Below the pieces are notes generated by a model, which was given only the letters and a program-made list of their open reading frames with translations, did no database searches and had not been told where the DNA came from. A program made the translations under genes and the position numbers. Positions 9,789 to 20,574 of a stretch of DNA of 64,000 nt are shown here, in pieces; position 1 is the stretch's first letter, and every line of letters starts with the position of its first letter. Source of the DNA: Lithodes maja (taxonomy: Eukaryota > Arthropoda > Malacostraca > Decapoda > Lithodidae); contig JBAKBP010007413.1 of assembly GCA_037953745.1 (NCBI GenBank), positions 1 to 64,000 on the forward strand, read 5' to 3'.

Positions 9789-10024
9789 CTCATAATGGTA
9801 ATTCATACAGCTGAGGTACCACCAACAGGAATCACCGTGTAGTTTAATAAGTCCCGCCCCTAACATGATGCGGAAGAGCAGCCAGCGCAGCCCCATGACC
9901 ATGATGGGGGTGGGGGGGCTGCCCCGGGGGAGGGGGGACAGGGATAGTAACGGCACAGACCACACGGCCAGGAACCCCGTCTCCAGAAGCTGGGACTCCC
10001 ATCCGAAGCCGTACCAGATCTGAC
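9789..10024 (-). CDS. LMF1: LMF1-like exon (lipase maturation factor 1)
   Basis: On the minus strand the acceptor ttcctccatag precedes a 236-bp exon ending GAG|gtgagt. After two bases completing a split codon it reads QIWYGFGWESQLLETGFLAV, then a hydrophobic loop, then RWLLFRIMLGAGLIKLHGD, CWWYLSCMNYHYE. The FGWESQLLETGFL...RWL.FRIMLGAGLIK.RGD.CW..L.CM..HYETQP block is diagnostic for LMF1, the ER multipass lipase maturation factor. GC content is clearly higher than the surroundings. Upstream exons (higher coordinates) were not recognised. The short duplicate of the exon start at 10395-10540 suggests local rearrangement. Confidence 0.85.
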
Positions 10025-10394
10025 CTATGGAGGAAGTATAGGTAAATTATAACATCAGGGTATGTACAGTACCTGAATATAGAGATAGATGGATAGATAG
10101 ATAGATAGACAGACAGACAGATTAGATATATATATAAGTAGAATGACTCATGCTTCAAGTTACAGTACTTAGGGGAGGTTTTTATTTTCCTCCCTAGACC
10201 TCCATCAAGCTTAAATAAACACCCACCCAAGACCCTCCTTGAAGATATATTTGTAAATTTCCCGGCCGAAGGCCAATTCCTCTAATGTTACAGGCTCGCT
10301 ATCGCTCGCCAGGATTTTTTTTACATCTAAATGGCACTGAAATCGCCAAAATAATGGGACAAATGACTTAAAATCCCAAAACTAATGGGGCTAA
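10025..10394. other. Intron-like spacer
   Basis: GATA-type microsatellite (10081-10120) and AT-rich sequence; no coding signal. Confidence 0.4.
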
Positions 10395-10540
10395 GCACAA
10401 GGGAGTCCAGAAAAAAAATCCCCCTTAACCCCAGGACCATGACTCCCTCCCAAACCAGTACAAAATCAACTAATGGGGCTAAATACGAGGGAGAAGGGGG
10501 ACCAGATCTGACCTGCGGAGGAATTATAGGTTAGTTCATA
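10395..10540 (-). pseudogene. Decayed duplicates of the LMF1 exon start
   Basis: At 10503-10535 the minus strand repeats the acceptor and first bases of the exon at 9789-10024 (cctccgcag|gtcagatctggt). Around 10400-10460 a diverged match to the following codons (tttgggagggagtc) is visible. No open frame survives. Confidence 0.4.
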
Positions 10541-10792
10541 TTATCACCAACCACTGGATGGATGATGGGGTAATCCACTCTCTTAATTACAGAATTAAGA
10601 GATTGGATGACTCCGTTGTTGACACCTGTCCAGGATATATATATGAGAGAGAGAGAGAGAGTAAAGGTGAGGCTGACCGTTCTAAGACGTTTCACCCCAT
10701 CAGTCTACTGCTCTAAGACGTTTCGCCCCATCAGCCACCCCATTCAGTGCAGGTGACGTCTATTGTATTTTATTCTACCTATACAGTATTAA
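10541..10792. other. No gene recognised
   Basis: Contains a GA run and a direct duplication of ctaagacgtttc.cccatcag (near 10682 and 10713). Confidence 0.4.
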
Positions 10793-11841
10793 CCCTTGTC
10801 TAGCAGGGGGTTTTGGGTTTATTTGGGCATATTCAGGCCCTCCCGAATGATAAATCAAGTATCCGCATGAAAAGGAATGTATTCAGCAAAAACCTAGGCG
10901 CTAAAAGCTTCAAAATGAGACCAGAACGAGCTACGTAGCACTCGTCGTTCTCATGCAGTGTTACCACTAACATGGGAGTTTAGCGTATAGCGGCATATTT
11001 TTTCCCACTACGCTCACTACTGGCAACGCTGCCGGCCACTCGAGAACAGAGGGAACATGAGTTAGTGGGCGGCGGTAAGCCCTGGGAGTCGGCTATCTGT
11101 CCCGCTGCGCTCCCGGCCATTTGCACTCGATTTTAACCCTTTAAAAGCCTTAATAATTAACCTTGCTGCAAATTGGAGGCGGACTTAAGTCTGCCCCCGA
11201 TCTTTAACCTGGGAACTGCGGGAAGACTCTTTAGAGTTCGGCCGGCGGACTGCGGGAAGACTCTCTGGAGTAAGTAAAACTAAAAATCAACTTTTTACAT
11301 CGAAAAAAATTTTTTTTTTTATTTTTTTTTTTTTTTTTTTTTTATTTTTTTTGGCCCCTGGGCCATGCAAAATCTCAGTCCTCTACCTCCCCTCCTTCCC
11401 CACTTTCCTCCTATTCCTCAGTTATCACCTATTTTCCCTATTATTCCCTTATTCTGAGGTATATTTTCGTGCTAACATTAGCGAGTTGCAAGCAGGGTGT
11501 TGTCATCACTGATGGCCATCGAGTGCAAGAGAGAGAGAGAGAGTATCGATCGACTGTGTCTCAGTGGCCTTGGGGGAAATTGGCGGGAAAGGAGTTTGCC
11601 TCACCCATAGATTATACAACTCGCGGGCTATATCTCCGATTTTGACCATCCAAACGCTGTTTTCACTCGTTTTATTGTTGTTTCAGGTTAATACCTTTAT
11701 AATCAACCCATAATAGGCGCATATGGATAATTATTAATGCTATTAATGGTACAATGAATATTTTAGTGACGAAAAACCTCAAATACGTCAGCACAGGGGG
11801 ACGTTTTCATTTACCCCCGTGCGCACTTCAGAGGTTAAGGG
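10793..11841 (-). mobile_element. P-family piggyBac MITE (Q2) carrying a nested MITE
   Basis: TTAA lies at 10789-10792 and at 11842-11845. Read inward from the right the end is CCCTTAA, the same as elements P and Q, then (after the nested MITE) AGATCGGGGGCAGACTTAAG, close to Q (AGATTGGGGCCCGACTTAAG). The left end CCCTTGTCTAGCAGG resembles the other end of the P family. No transposase remains. Without the nested insertion the element is about 420 bp. Confidence 0.65.
11208..11834 (-). mobile_element. piggyBac MITE family M, copy 1
   Basis: TTAA at 11204-11207 and 11835-11838. Ends are CCTGGGAACTGCGGG and, from the other side, CCTCTGAAGTGCGCA. Internal landmarks are a poly-T tract, a GA run and a stretch rich in short purine tracts; they recur in copies at 25324-25954, 41989-42605 and 60226-61156. 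It is inserted at the TTAA inside the CCCTTAA terminus of Q2. Confidence 0.85.
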
Positions 11842-11845
11842 TTAA

Positions 11846-12854
11846 GACGATTATTAGCCTCTTAGGAAGAATATGTAGTAGCTAAGATAACGAGGGTTTG
11901 TGGGGGCGCTCGGTTATGGCCTTGGAATTGCTCGGGGCCTTGGGGCTGTTCGGCCAGGCAGCTTGGGGAACAACAACAACATTACGGCGTCAAATGGCGC
12001 CATTTATTTATTGAGTGGCACCTGAGTGGCAAGCAGTAGCTACGAGTTATTTATGTAATTTTTGTTGGATTCATTGTTATGGAATTTTGGTAAATCTTCA
12101 CCAACCAGATAGATACGAGATATACAGTGTTGTTTAACCCTCCTGGCCCGGGCAGGCTCTCAAAATGACAGTGTGGGCTACCCGGGCGATCTGGCCGAAA
12201 AACGTCTAGGCCTAGGCTACCGTATTTTTGTTTAGTTTAACTGCTAGAAATTTCCCACGCATCTATAAATGTAGTGCGGTTTCCAATCTGTAGACTGGCG
12301 TTGAGTAGAGCTCTCTATGTCAACTGGTTAGTTGTGATGACGATTTCAGTGGAGAGCACTTGCAGGCGATGTTAGCAATATGACGATCTTTTCACTACTG
12401 AAACAACGACATACAGACATACAATAACAAACGAGTCTTCTCTTTCTTGTTTTCGGAGGTGCGGTGACGTAACGATCGGCTTTGTTTACATGCGTCGGAC
12501 GCACGGCGTTCAGACCAAGCTGAATAGGCTTTCAAGCTTACAGATTTTAAAATGACAACCAACGGGCACCTGCCCTTAATTCGTGGTGTCATTTTAAAAT
12601 GACAACCGGGCCAGGAATACCGAGGACCGTCGCATTTTAGTATTTTTAACATTAGCCTAATCACCTAACTTTAACCTAAAAATAACTGTCTCGCGACCGG
12701 CCTAAAACCCAGCTCACGTTCCCTGTTTATGGGTGCGCGACGGTCTATGCCCAGCTCACGTTCCCTGTTTATGAGTTCGCAAAGATTTGTAGGATAATAA
12801 ATACTTCAATGTATCTAGTTCAAGTCAAATATACATTTCCGCGCATCATCAAAC
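11846..12854. other. No gene; fragments of repeats
   Basis: 11893-11960 matches, inverted, the gctgttcggcca/ccttggggc repeat found again at 61.4 and 61.75 kb. Around 12545-12610 the segment attttaaaatgacaacc occurs twice in a palindromic arrangement. No coding signal. Confidence 0.4.
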
Positions 12855-14240
12855 ATACTAAAGTCGGAAAAACTAAATAAGATGGTCACCAATTTTCCCA
12901 TGGATTTTTTTATTTTCCCCTGTTAGTTTTCATCAATATACAGTATAGTGTTTGGAAATAATTACAACCCTCGGCGAAACCGTTTTCCCCATTATACAAC
13001 GATCTTAAGACACGCCGCCCGATAGTGGGGAGGGCTGGCTATGAAGTACAGGGAAAATGAGGGGGGTTAAATGCGTAAAACGGCGATTAAAACGTATTTT
13101 AGCAAAACTTGGCTCGGGTTTTAAGGTATTTCTAAGGCCTAAAACCCAATATTTCGAAAACCCGAGCCAAGTTTTGGCCAAAGCTGACTCGGATTTTGAG
13201 AGTTTGTAGACAACAAAATTACAGTAACCTCAGGTTTCCCGAAATTGCAAAGCCATCAAACCCAAATTTTGGAAAACCCGAGCCAAGTTTTGGTAAAACT
13301 TGGCTCGGAATTTGCGAATTTTAAGAGTAAACAAATTACAGTAACCTAATTTAGAATTTTGGCTCATGTTTCCCTAAATTGCACCCAAAAAGCATAATTT
13401 TGGAAAACCCGAGCCAACTTTTGGCAAAACTTGGATCGTATTTTGAGAATCGAAAAAGACTAAACTAAATGTCGGAAATCGGCTCATGATTTCCCTAATT
13501 GCAAAGCCATATAGGCCTAACCAGATTTATCGAAAACGTAGCACTTAGTTAAATCATATATATCCAGTAACATAGACCTAGTACATTGGATACAAGCCTA
13601 CTCCACACCTAACGCCTACAATGTGTCCGTAGTACCTAGTAGGCCTGTGGGATACAACATGGCGGTTGGGCCGGCGCCCATTTAGTAGCCTACCGGTATT
13701 CGGCCGTATCTGTAAATACGAATGCGAGTCACTTCGAGCGAATTCCTGATCGAGCGGATGCACAATCTAACCTATTAACCTAACTTCACCTAACCTAAAT
13801 GCGCCTCCGCTCGAATATGAATTCGCTCGAAGTGTCCAGTACCGTAAATACTACCGCAACTACGAATCTTGTTTCTGAGACCTAGTATATTAACCTAACC
13901 AAACAACAGAGAAACGACAGAGATGGGCAGGTGGAGTGGACTAAAAAGCTGGTGGACAGATCTCGGGAGACAGGTGAAAATGGCGTGTGTACGAATCGGT
14001 GCCGTCTATAGGAAAATTGACAACCAAATTCCATTTATATATATTTTTATTAGGTTTTGCAGAGGCTTAAAACACATTTTCATATTATGTTTAGAGCATA
14101 TACAATCCATATTTGTTTTCAAATAGGCCTATTGCAAAATAATTGGGTATATATTAAGCAAACCGGTTCCACCAATTTTCATGACTATTTTGAAATGCAT
14201 GTTAGAATCCCTATAAGTTAACTTGTACTTCATTTTTATG

Positions 14241-14630
14241 TCTCTATCTATCTATCTATTGCCAGACGCCTTACTCCCCTTACGAGGGTGGCCATACACA
14301 GAATGCCCCCAAGCGGACCTATTCCCTGTGAGAGGGACAACCCGAGCCAGTTTAGTGAAGGACTTACAGGATTGACCACTCAATTCAGGATCCGTCCGAC
14401 TCCGAGGCCCTCTGTGTATCTTGTTAGCACTATTTTTCTACAGTGGTGTTCGGCTAATCCATCCACTAACCTGCCTTACCCTTAGGTAAGCAGTACGGAT
14501 TTGTATCAGGTTTACTCCCCTAGACAGGTTGCCAACCAAGGCTGACGAGTCCCATCCACCCGGATTTGTATAAGGTTGTCTCCCCTAGATGAGTTGCCGA
14601 CCAAGGCTAACGAGTCCCATCCACCCGAAA
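14241..14630. repeat. Unclassified repeat with a 64-bp tandem duplication
   Basis: After a (TCTA)n run comes a block with tactccccttacgagg, ending in two direct copies of cggatttgtat.aggtt..ctcccctagac...gccaaccaaggct (14495-14560 and 14561-14626). It looks like the end of a dispersed element, which I cannot name. Confidence 0.45.
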
Positions 14631-15130
14631 AATATATCATTTTTATGTAAGTTTGATAATTTGGAAAAATCGATTAAGGCAGAAAATTAACATTGAAAAT
14701 GATGTGTAAAAAGTCTCCCATAAACGGCGGCCCGCTATGTTATTGTAATTTGTGGCCTAATTTCGTCTGTTAATTAACTTTCTCCTTAATTGGACCCCCT
14801 ATGAAGTACAACAGATTATGATGACATAAGTCATGGGTGTTTAGAGGGGGCAGAGCTCCCTCTTCAACATATTACGTGTCCCACAGTAACTTCTATTATA
14901 TAAACAACCCAAGAATTTTCACAGATTTTTAAAATTTCATTTAGGATGTAATATAATACTCCATGTTAAAATAAGTGTCAACCCTCGAAAAATTATATTA
15001 AGGGAGATACAGAACCTAGAACCTGTAACCTGTAACGATATTTGTCCCCATAGACGGCACACAACACAACTCGGCGGACCTCTTTCTCCCTGCCTTCAGT
15101 CTAATTAACACTAGGAATTTACCTAATTTT

Positions 15131-15425
15131 CTATCCATCCAGCAGGGGTGTGGGGGCAGCAGCCCCCACCCATAATACTAGCCTAGGAAAGTTAACCAGG
15201 TTAGGTAAAAGGTTGTAGGTTAGGCTAAAATCTTTAATGTTGATTAATTGTTGGATAATGGATAATGAGCTTACTGGGGAAGTTCATTTTCTATCCTATG
15301 GGACCCCAACCAGCGGGGGTGTGGGGGCGGCAGCCCCCACTCATAATACTAGGTTAGGTAGGTAGGTTAGGCTAATATCTTTAATGTAGCTTAATTGTTG
15401 GATAATGGATAATTAGCTTACTGAA
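15131..15425. repeat. Two tandem copies of a ~170-bp repeat
   Basis: Both copies contain gtgggggc.gcagcccccac, then taatacta, then taattgttggataatgg; 15131-15290 and 15305-15425. Inside the foldback element. Confidence 0.65.
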
Positions 15426-15805
15426 AAATCTTAAAATCCGAGCCAACTTTTGCCAAAACTTGGCTCGGGTTTTTTCATTTTGGGGTTTTCTCAAGTTGAA
15501 AAACAACAAAACCCGAGCCAACTTTCATCATAAAAGCCATTATATCGCCTTTTTATGTCTTTAACCCCACATTTTCCCTGATCTTCATAGTCCCCACTAT
15601 CGGGCGCCGTGTCTTAAGATCGTTGGATAAAGGGGAAAACGATTTTTGCGGAGGTTGAAACTAATGGCAATCACTAGCCTATATATTGATGCAAATAAAC
15701 TAAAACTAAAAAAAAAATAATGAAAATAATTGGTGGGTGGTCGCCCCTTAATATTTTCCAATAATTGGTGACCAACTTATTTAGTTATACTCTAAAGTCT
15801 ACTAA

Positions 15806-18118
15806 TATTAACCCATTACTAAACAGAATAGCGACAAAATACGGGTAGTAGCCTAGGCCTATTAACGGAATTATCGGAATTTTTTATGTGCTTAGCCTAA
15901 TATCCTATTATTAGAACAATGAGACAAATGATGATCGCTTAGGATAGCGAGACATTCGAGTTTTGCGGACTTTTTGACAGTCTGCCTCAGTCCCCAGGCC
16001 AATCGAGGGATTTTTTTGGTTAGGCAGGCAAACTGGTATGAATTTTGAAATTTTCTCTTAGCCTGCTATGACTAAAAAGATTTGACCTAGCCTATGCACA
16101 GCACCATCAAAATTAGCCGCTTTTAAGTTTAGGCTAGGATAAAATAAGCAAGACACAAAATTAGTAGGCCTAGCTAGGGCTAAAAAAATATCACTGAGCG
16201 CAGTGAGCGGACCTTGAGTGCTGGATGGATAAGGGCCCCATCAGTCCAGAGTAGTCCTATAATAATATAGCCGAAAGATGTAATAATAATTAATAGTAAT
16301 TATTAAAAGGCACTACTAGGCCTTATAACAAGAAATTACATGTGTTAGCTAGCTGGGAGGACCGTCCCCGAGATGAGATAAGACTGGAGACGCAGATTGT
16401 AAACAAACTGAACAAAAGGCGTCATTATTATAATATTATTTTTAATAACAATATTATTAATAGGCTATACCCAATTTTCCACATGCATAATAAATAAATA
16501 CTTCTTTATTCTTTTTCCTAGGTCCTATCACGATTTCTAATGATTCTACGTGTGTTTACATACTAAGATGGCTACACTTAAGAAAACGGATTAAATTATA
16601 TGGGTAACTATGTGATTTATATAGATTATTATTTTACTATTTATATAGACGGGTTATTTATGTATGGCTTTTGCTCAAATTTCTACCACAAGTACACTTT
16701 CACCCGCTGAATCCAATGCCACAAACATAATTAAAATCGGACCAATAGTTTAGGATTTAGTTTTGATTTGACCTCCAGAAACGCCCGAAATGAGCACTTT
16801 TTCAACTTTAAAAGTCTTCTGTAGCCCAAACTAAGAGTCCTAATCACTTCTACTTCTACTTCTACTCTTTGATGGTTAGATTTGTTTCTATTACTGCATT
16901 TAACTTTTAAGTGAATCCTTCTACCAATGCATATTGGAAAGTGATTTCTGTTGTTTAATCATACCTAAAATTTCCTTATACTTTAATGTCATATTCTTCT
17001 GTACCGGCGACGTCTTTTGCTTAGAAAGAATCAAAATCTTCTAATGCCAGAATATGAAAAGTACATCGGGTTAACACTATCTGGTCCGCGGCCCTTTTTG
17101 AATCTCCCCTTTTTTACTTTGGAGATTTTAAGATGTTTTTTTACATTCTATCATAAAATGTACAAATTTAGCTTGATGGGGGGTCTGGGTGCGCACTGTT
17201 TTTTATACAGTAGTTTGGAAGAAAGTCGGAGAAGGCCTTGTTTGCCTAGGGGGTTGTAGTGTATAGTAAAAGGTCTTAAAATTTGACAAAAACTAATGTG
17301 TCTTAAAATCTCAAAAGCATAATTATATTATATATATATATATATATATTATATAAAATAAGCCTTATTGAACGAGTCAGAGGTAGTTTCAAGGCAGCTG
17401 TAGCCTATAGGAAGGCCAATAACGTTATGCCAGGTCGAACCAAGATTTATTACTGTGAAATTGAACGATAATTTATGAAAAGGGGCACTTGATACTACGC
17501 TGTTTTACAAAGATTAGTTTTATGTCTATGTATTTCGTTCATCAATGCTTCGGGGGATTCGCTCGCTATAAAAGAGAACGACCATTGAGGATTATGACGC
17601 ATTTATGATGCTTCATTCTGGCTTGATTGTTTAGGAAAGATCTGTGATCTGACTAAAATCGTCTAATATAAGCCATAAGTATAGCCATAAGTCTAATATA
17701 TTAGTTGTCAATATACTTCAAGGGATTCATTGGGATGGCATTTTGGTGTCATAATATCAAACAAGGGATCGCTTATTCTTGATAGTAGAATTTGAAGCAT
17801 ACGACTAAAACCATATTTTTTCTGGACGTATATCCATTCAATGATTACAATGCATAGCTATCATGTAGGCTTCACAAAATCGTACTTAAAGGGATGAGGT
17901 ATTTGTATCAATGGGGACAAAATGGCGGAGTGGTCTTTAGGGAGGGGTGGGGGGGGGGGGGTGGTAGTACCACCAATAAGTTTTTTTTAACTTTGATTCT
18001 TGCGCTAAAATTAAATGATTTTATGCAGAAGGACCTAAGAGGATGCGTATTTTCCCATTTGAGTCGCTAAAGGTCGTCTAATGGCGAAAAATGTCCCAGG
18101 CTGGTTCCTTCTAGAATT
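15806..18118. other. 2.3 kb without a recognised gene
   Basis: AT-rich sequence with small frames only. A (TA)n run lies near 17330-17350 and a G11-12 homopolymer at 17950-17961. I looked for RT, transposase and zinc-finger motifs and found none. Confidence 0.4.
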
Positions 18119-18246
18119 ACTGGTGACCTGCTTTTTGTTATCTCCTTTTCTCTCTTTCTATGGCTTAACAGTAGTCTGAATGGGGCCGAATGTCCGGATA
18201 GAAGCCAGAGAAAGAGAGAAAAGGAGATCAAAATGCAGGTGACCCC
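18119..18246. repeat. Inverted repeat (small foldback MITE-like)
   Basis: ggtgacctgctttttgttatctccttttctctctt on the left pairs with the reverse complement of aagagagaaaaggagatcaaaatgcaggtgacc on the right, with about 40 bp between. It could fold into a hairpin of about 40 bp. Confidence 0.65.
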
Positions 18247-18575
18247 CCCTTAACCCTTTCTGTACCGATGGCGTCTATTTTTTTTTTTTATTCCAATGCC
18301 AATCTATTTTATTCAGTTTGAGAAGGATCTCTAGACATTAAAAGGCTACAAACTATCCCAATAAATTCGTTCATTAACCCTTAAATGGCGGCGCGCAACA
18401 TAAGTCGAGTATAAAAAATCTGGACTATGTGGCGGTGCGCGACATAAGTCGACTTTGTATTTCCCGCCCTAATTTAAGTGGAAAGCAAAATCTAGTGGTC
18501 AGGCAGTGTACTACTAAGTCCCACCCACACATCCCCACCGCGTGAGCTTGGCTCAGTACCGCTCTAGCCGCCACA

Positions 18576-18873
18576 ATGGAGAGACAAGATTTGCCAGTGT
18601 TCGATTCGGTGCCCGAGCCCAGTACGTCGCGCCAGCCAAGGCGTAGGGCCCCGCTCTCAGCCGATGAGTTAGTTCTGCTGATGAACTCTTCAGCGGTATC
18701 GAGAATGTCATTGAATGAAAGCATGGAAGGGCTTGGTGAGAGTGGGGGAAGTGAGGAGGAAGAAGAACTGGAAGATAACCCTGTCATCGGTTTTCACAGA
18801 CGCCATAACTTGCGGGGCGAAGATGGCGAAGAAAGTGACGAGGAGCTTGGTGAACACACTGGTGTGGGTGTTG
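18576..18873 (+). CDS. piggyBac P transposase, exon 1
   Basis: The ATG at 18576 opens an acidic N-terminal segment (MERQDLPVFDSVPEPSTSRQ; then ESGGSEEEEELEDNP) ending TGVGV at a consensus donor g|gtaagt (18874). 298 nt gives phase 1. Joining to the acceptor at 20573-20574 restores a Gly codon and an uninterrupted frame (GNTRQAKRRR, nuclear-localisation-like). Element Q carries a homologous exon (26150-26477) with the same phase and donor, which independently supports the splice. Confidence 0.8.
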
Positions 18874-18939
18874 GTAAGTACAATGCACATTTATATTATT
18901 TGAGAGATTGATAGAGATTATATATATTATATATATCGG

Positions 18940-19750
18940 TGTACAGTAGAATACATTCCTTACGCATGTGACTGAAATTGCTTGCAAGTTTGATTGGAAG
19001 CGATTGAAGATTGTGGTGTTGGTCTTCATATATTACGTTTCCATTCATTATCTTATTATAGGCGTAGGCTATATAATACATATATATATCGGTGTACAGT
19101 AGAATACATTCCTTACGCATGTGACTGAAATTGCTTGCAAGTTTGATTGCAAGCGATTGAAGATTGTGGTGTTGGTCTTCATATATTACGTTTCCATTCA
19201 TTATCTTATTATAGGCGTAGGCTATATAATACATATATATATCGGTGTACAGTAGAATACATTCCTTACGCATGTGACTGAAATTGCTTGCAAGTTTGAT
19301 TGGAAGCGATTGAAGATTGTGGTGTTGGTCTTCATATATTACGTTTCCATTAATTATCTTATTATAGGCGTAGGCTATATAATACATATATATATCGGTG
19401 TACAGTAGAATACATTCCTTACGCATGTGACTGAAATTGCTTGCAAGTTTGATTGCAAGCGATTGAAGATTGTGGTGTTGGTCTTCATATATTACGTTTC
19501 CATTCATTATCGTGCGTAGGCTATATAATACATATATATCGGTGTACAGTCGAATACATTCCTTACGCATGTGACTGAAATTGCTTGCAAGTTTGATTGC
19601 AAGCGATTGAAGATTGTGGTGTTGGTCTTCATATATTACGTTTCCATTCATTATTTCCTTACGCATGTGACTGAAATTGCTTGCAAGTTTGATTGCAAAC
19701 GTTTGAAGATTGTGGTGTTGGTCTTCATATATTACGTTTCCATTCATTTT
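18940..19750. repeat. Tandem array, ~153-bp units, in the P intron
   Basis: Six units, three spaced 152-154 bp apart, then two shortened (144 and 96 bp). Each contains ccttacgcatgtgactg and gattgtggtgttggtcttc. The array creates a long antisense frame (18896-19765 minus) that I regard as an artefact of the repeat. Confidence 0.9.
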
Positions 19751-20400
19751 ATAGGCGTATATCACGGTATAGAGTTGATTTCATAGTATGAAATCAACCC
19801 TACACCGTGATATATACGCCTATCAAATGATGGTATTGATATAATTATTTAGTGTTTGCGAGTTTTCATTCATTTGATAGACGTATATCACGGTGTAGGG
19901 TTGATTTCATAGTATGAAATCAACCCTACACCGTGATATATACGCCTATCAAATGATGGTATTGATATAATTATTTAGTGTTTGCGAGTTTTCATTCATT
20001 TGATAGGCGTATATCACGGTGTAGGGTTGATTTCATAGTATGAAATCAACCCTACACCGTGATATATACGCCTATCAAATGATGGTATTGATATAATTAT
20101 TTAGTGTTTGCGAGTTTTCATTCATTTGATAGACGTATATCACGGTGTAGGGTTGATTTCATAGTATGAAATCAACCCTACACCGTGATATATACGCCTA
20201 TCAAATGATGGTATTGATATAATTATTTAGTGTTTGCGAGTTTTCATTCATTTGATAGGCGTATATCACGGTGTAGGGTTGATTTCATAGTATGAAATCA
20301 ACCCTACACCGTGATATATACGCCTATCAAATGATGGTAATGATATTATTTATTGTTTGCGAGTTTTCATTCATTTCATAGCCGTATATCACGGTATATG
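19747..20400. repeat. Tandem array of ~80-nt hairpins, 126-bp period, in the P intron
   Basis: Five complete copies (19747, 19873, 19999, 20125, 20251) and a half copy (20374). Each is an almost perfect inverted repeat of about 39-nt arms (tttgataggcgtatatcac...; loop at 'catag|tatg'), with a 2-nt asymmetry (tatatc versus gatatata). Units alternate between gatagac and gataggc, so the array probably expanded by pairs. Confidence 0.9.
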
Positions 20401-20443
20401 GTACATTTGTTTCTTTACGAAGGTGACCTTGAAATTGCTAGGA

Positions 20444-20452
<9 letters not shown>

Positions 20453-20498
<46 letters not shown>
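20453..20498. repeat. (CT)n microsatellite before the P intron acceptor
   Basis: About 23 CT units, upstream of the acceptor at 20573; it may add to the polypyrimidine character of the intron end. Confidence 0.85.
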
Positions 20499-20503
<5 letters not shown>

Positions 20504-20574
20504 AGCATGTCTTAGTTGTCAAGTTTGAGTCTGCACATCCCTCATACGAAATACCATTCCCACAATTTTCATAG

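Larger units (their letters stand above)
12855..15805. mobile_element. Foldback-type element with long, palindrome-rich inverted ends
   Basis: The left part (about 12870-13470) and right part (about 15410-15795) are inverted copies. Shared blocks are ggtcaccaatt, acgatcttaagacacg.cgcccgatagtgggga, and agggaaaatg.gg.gttaaa. Each arm contains several copies of a 40-bp near-palindrome built from CCCGAGCCAAGTTTTG and its complement (around 13110, 13165, 13275, 13395, 15430, 15510). The centre (13480-15130) has no transposase. The duplicated site is not resolved. Confidence 0.6.

Noticed and set aside
9844..10230. 128-aa minus-strand frame overlapping the LMF1 exon
   Set aside because: A different frame from the one with LMF1 similarity; it reads through the splice acceptor.
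12135..12620. Another piggyBac MITE starting TTAACCCTCCTGGCCCGGGC
   Set aside because: A partly complementary sequence (accgggccagg) lies near 12605-12616, but no second TTAA abuts it.
18896..19765. 289-aa minus-strand frame with repeated MNGNVIYEDQHHNLQ units
   Set aside because: It is the antisense of the 153-bp tandem array in the P intron; periodicity explains its openness.
19747..20400. Regularly spaced palindromic repeats resembling a CRISPR array
   Set aside because: The context is eukaryotic; the 'spacers' are identical in every unit and the hairpin is about 80 nt. It is a tandem satellite in an intron.
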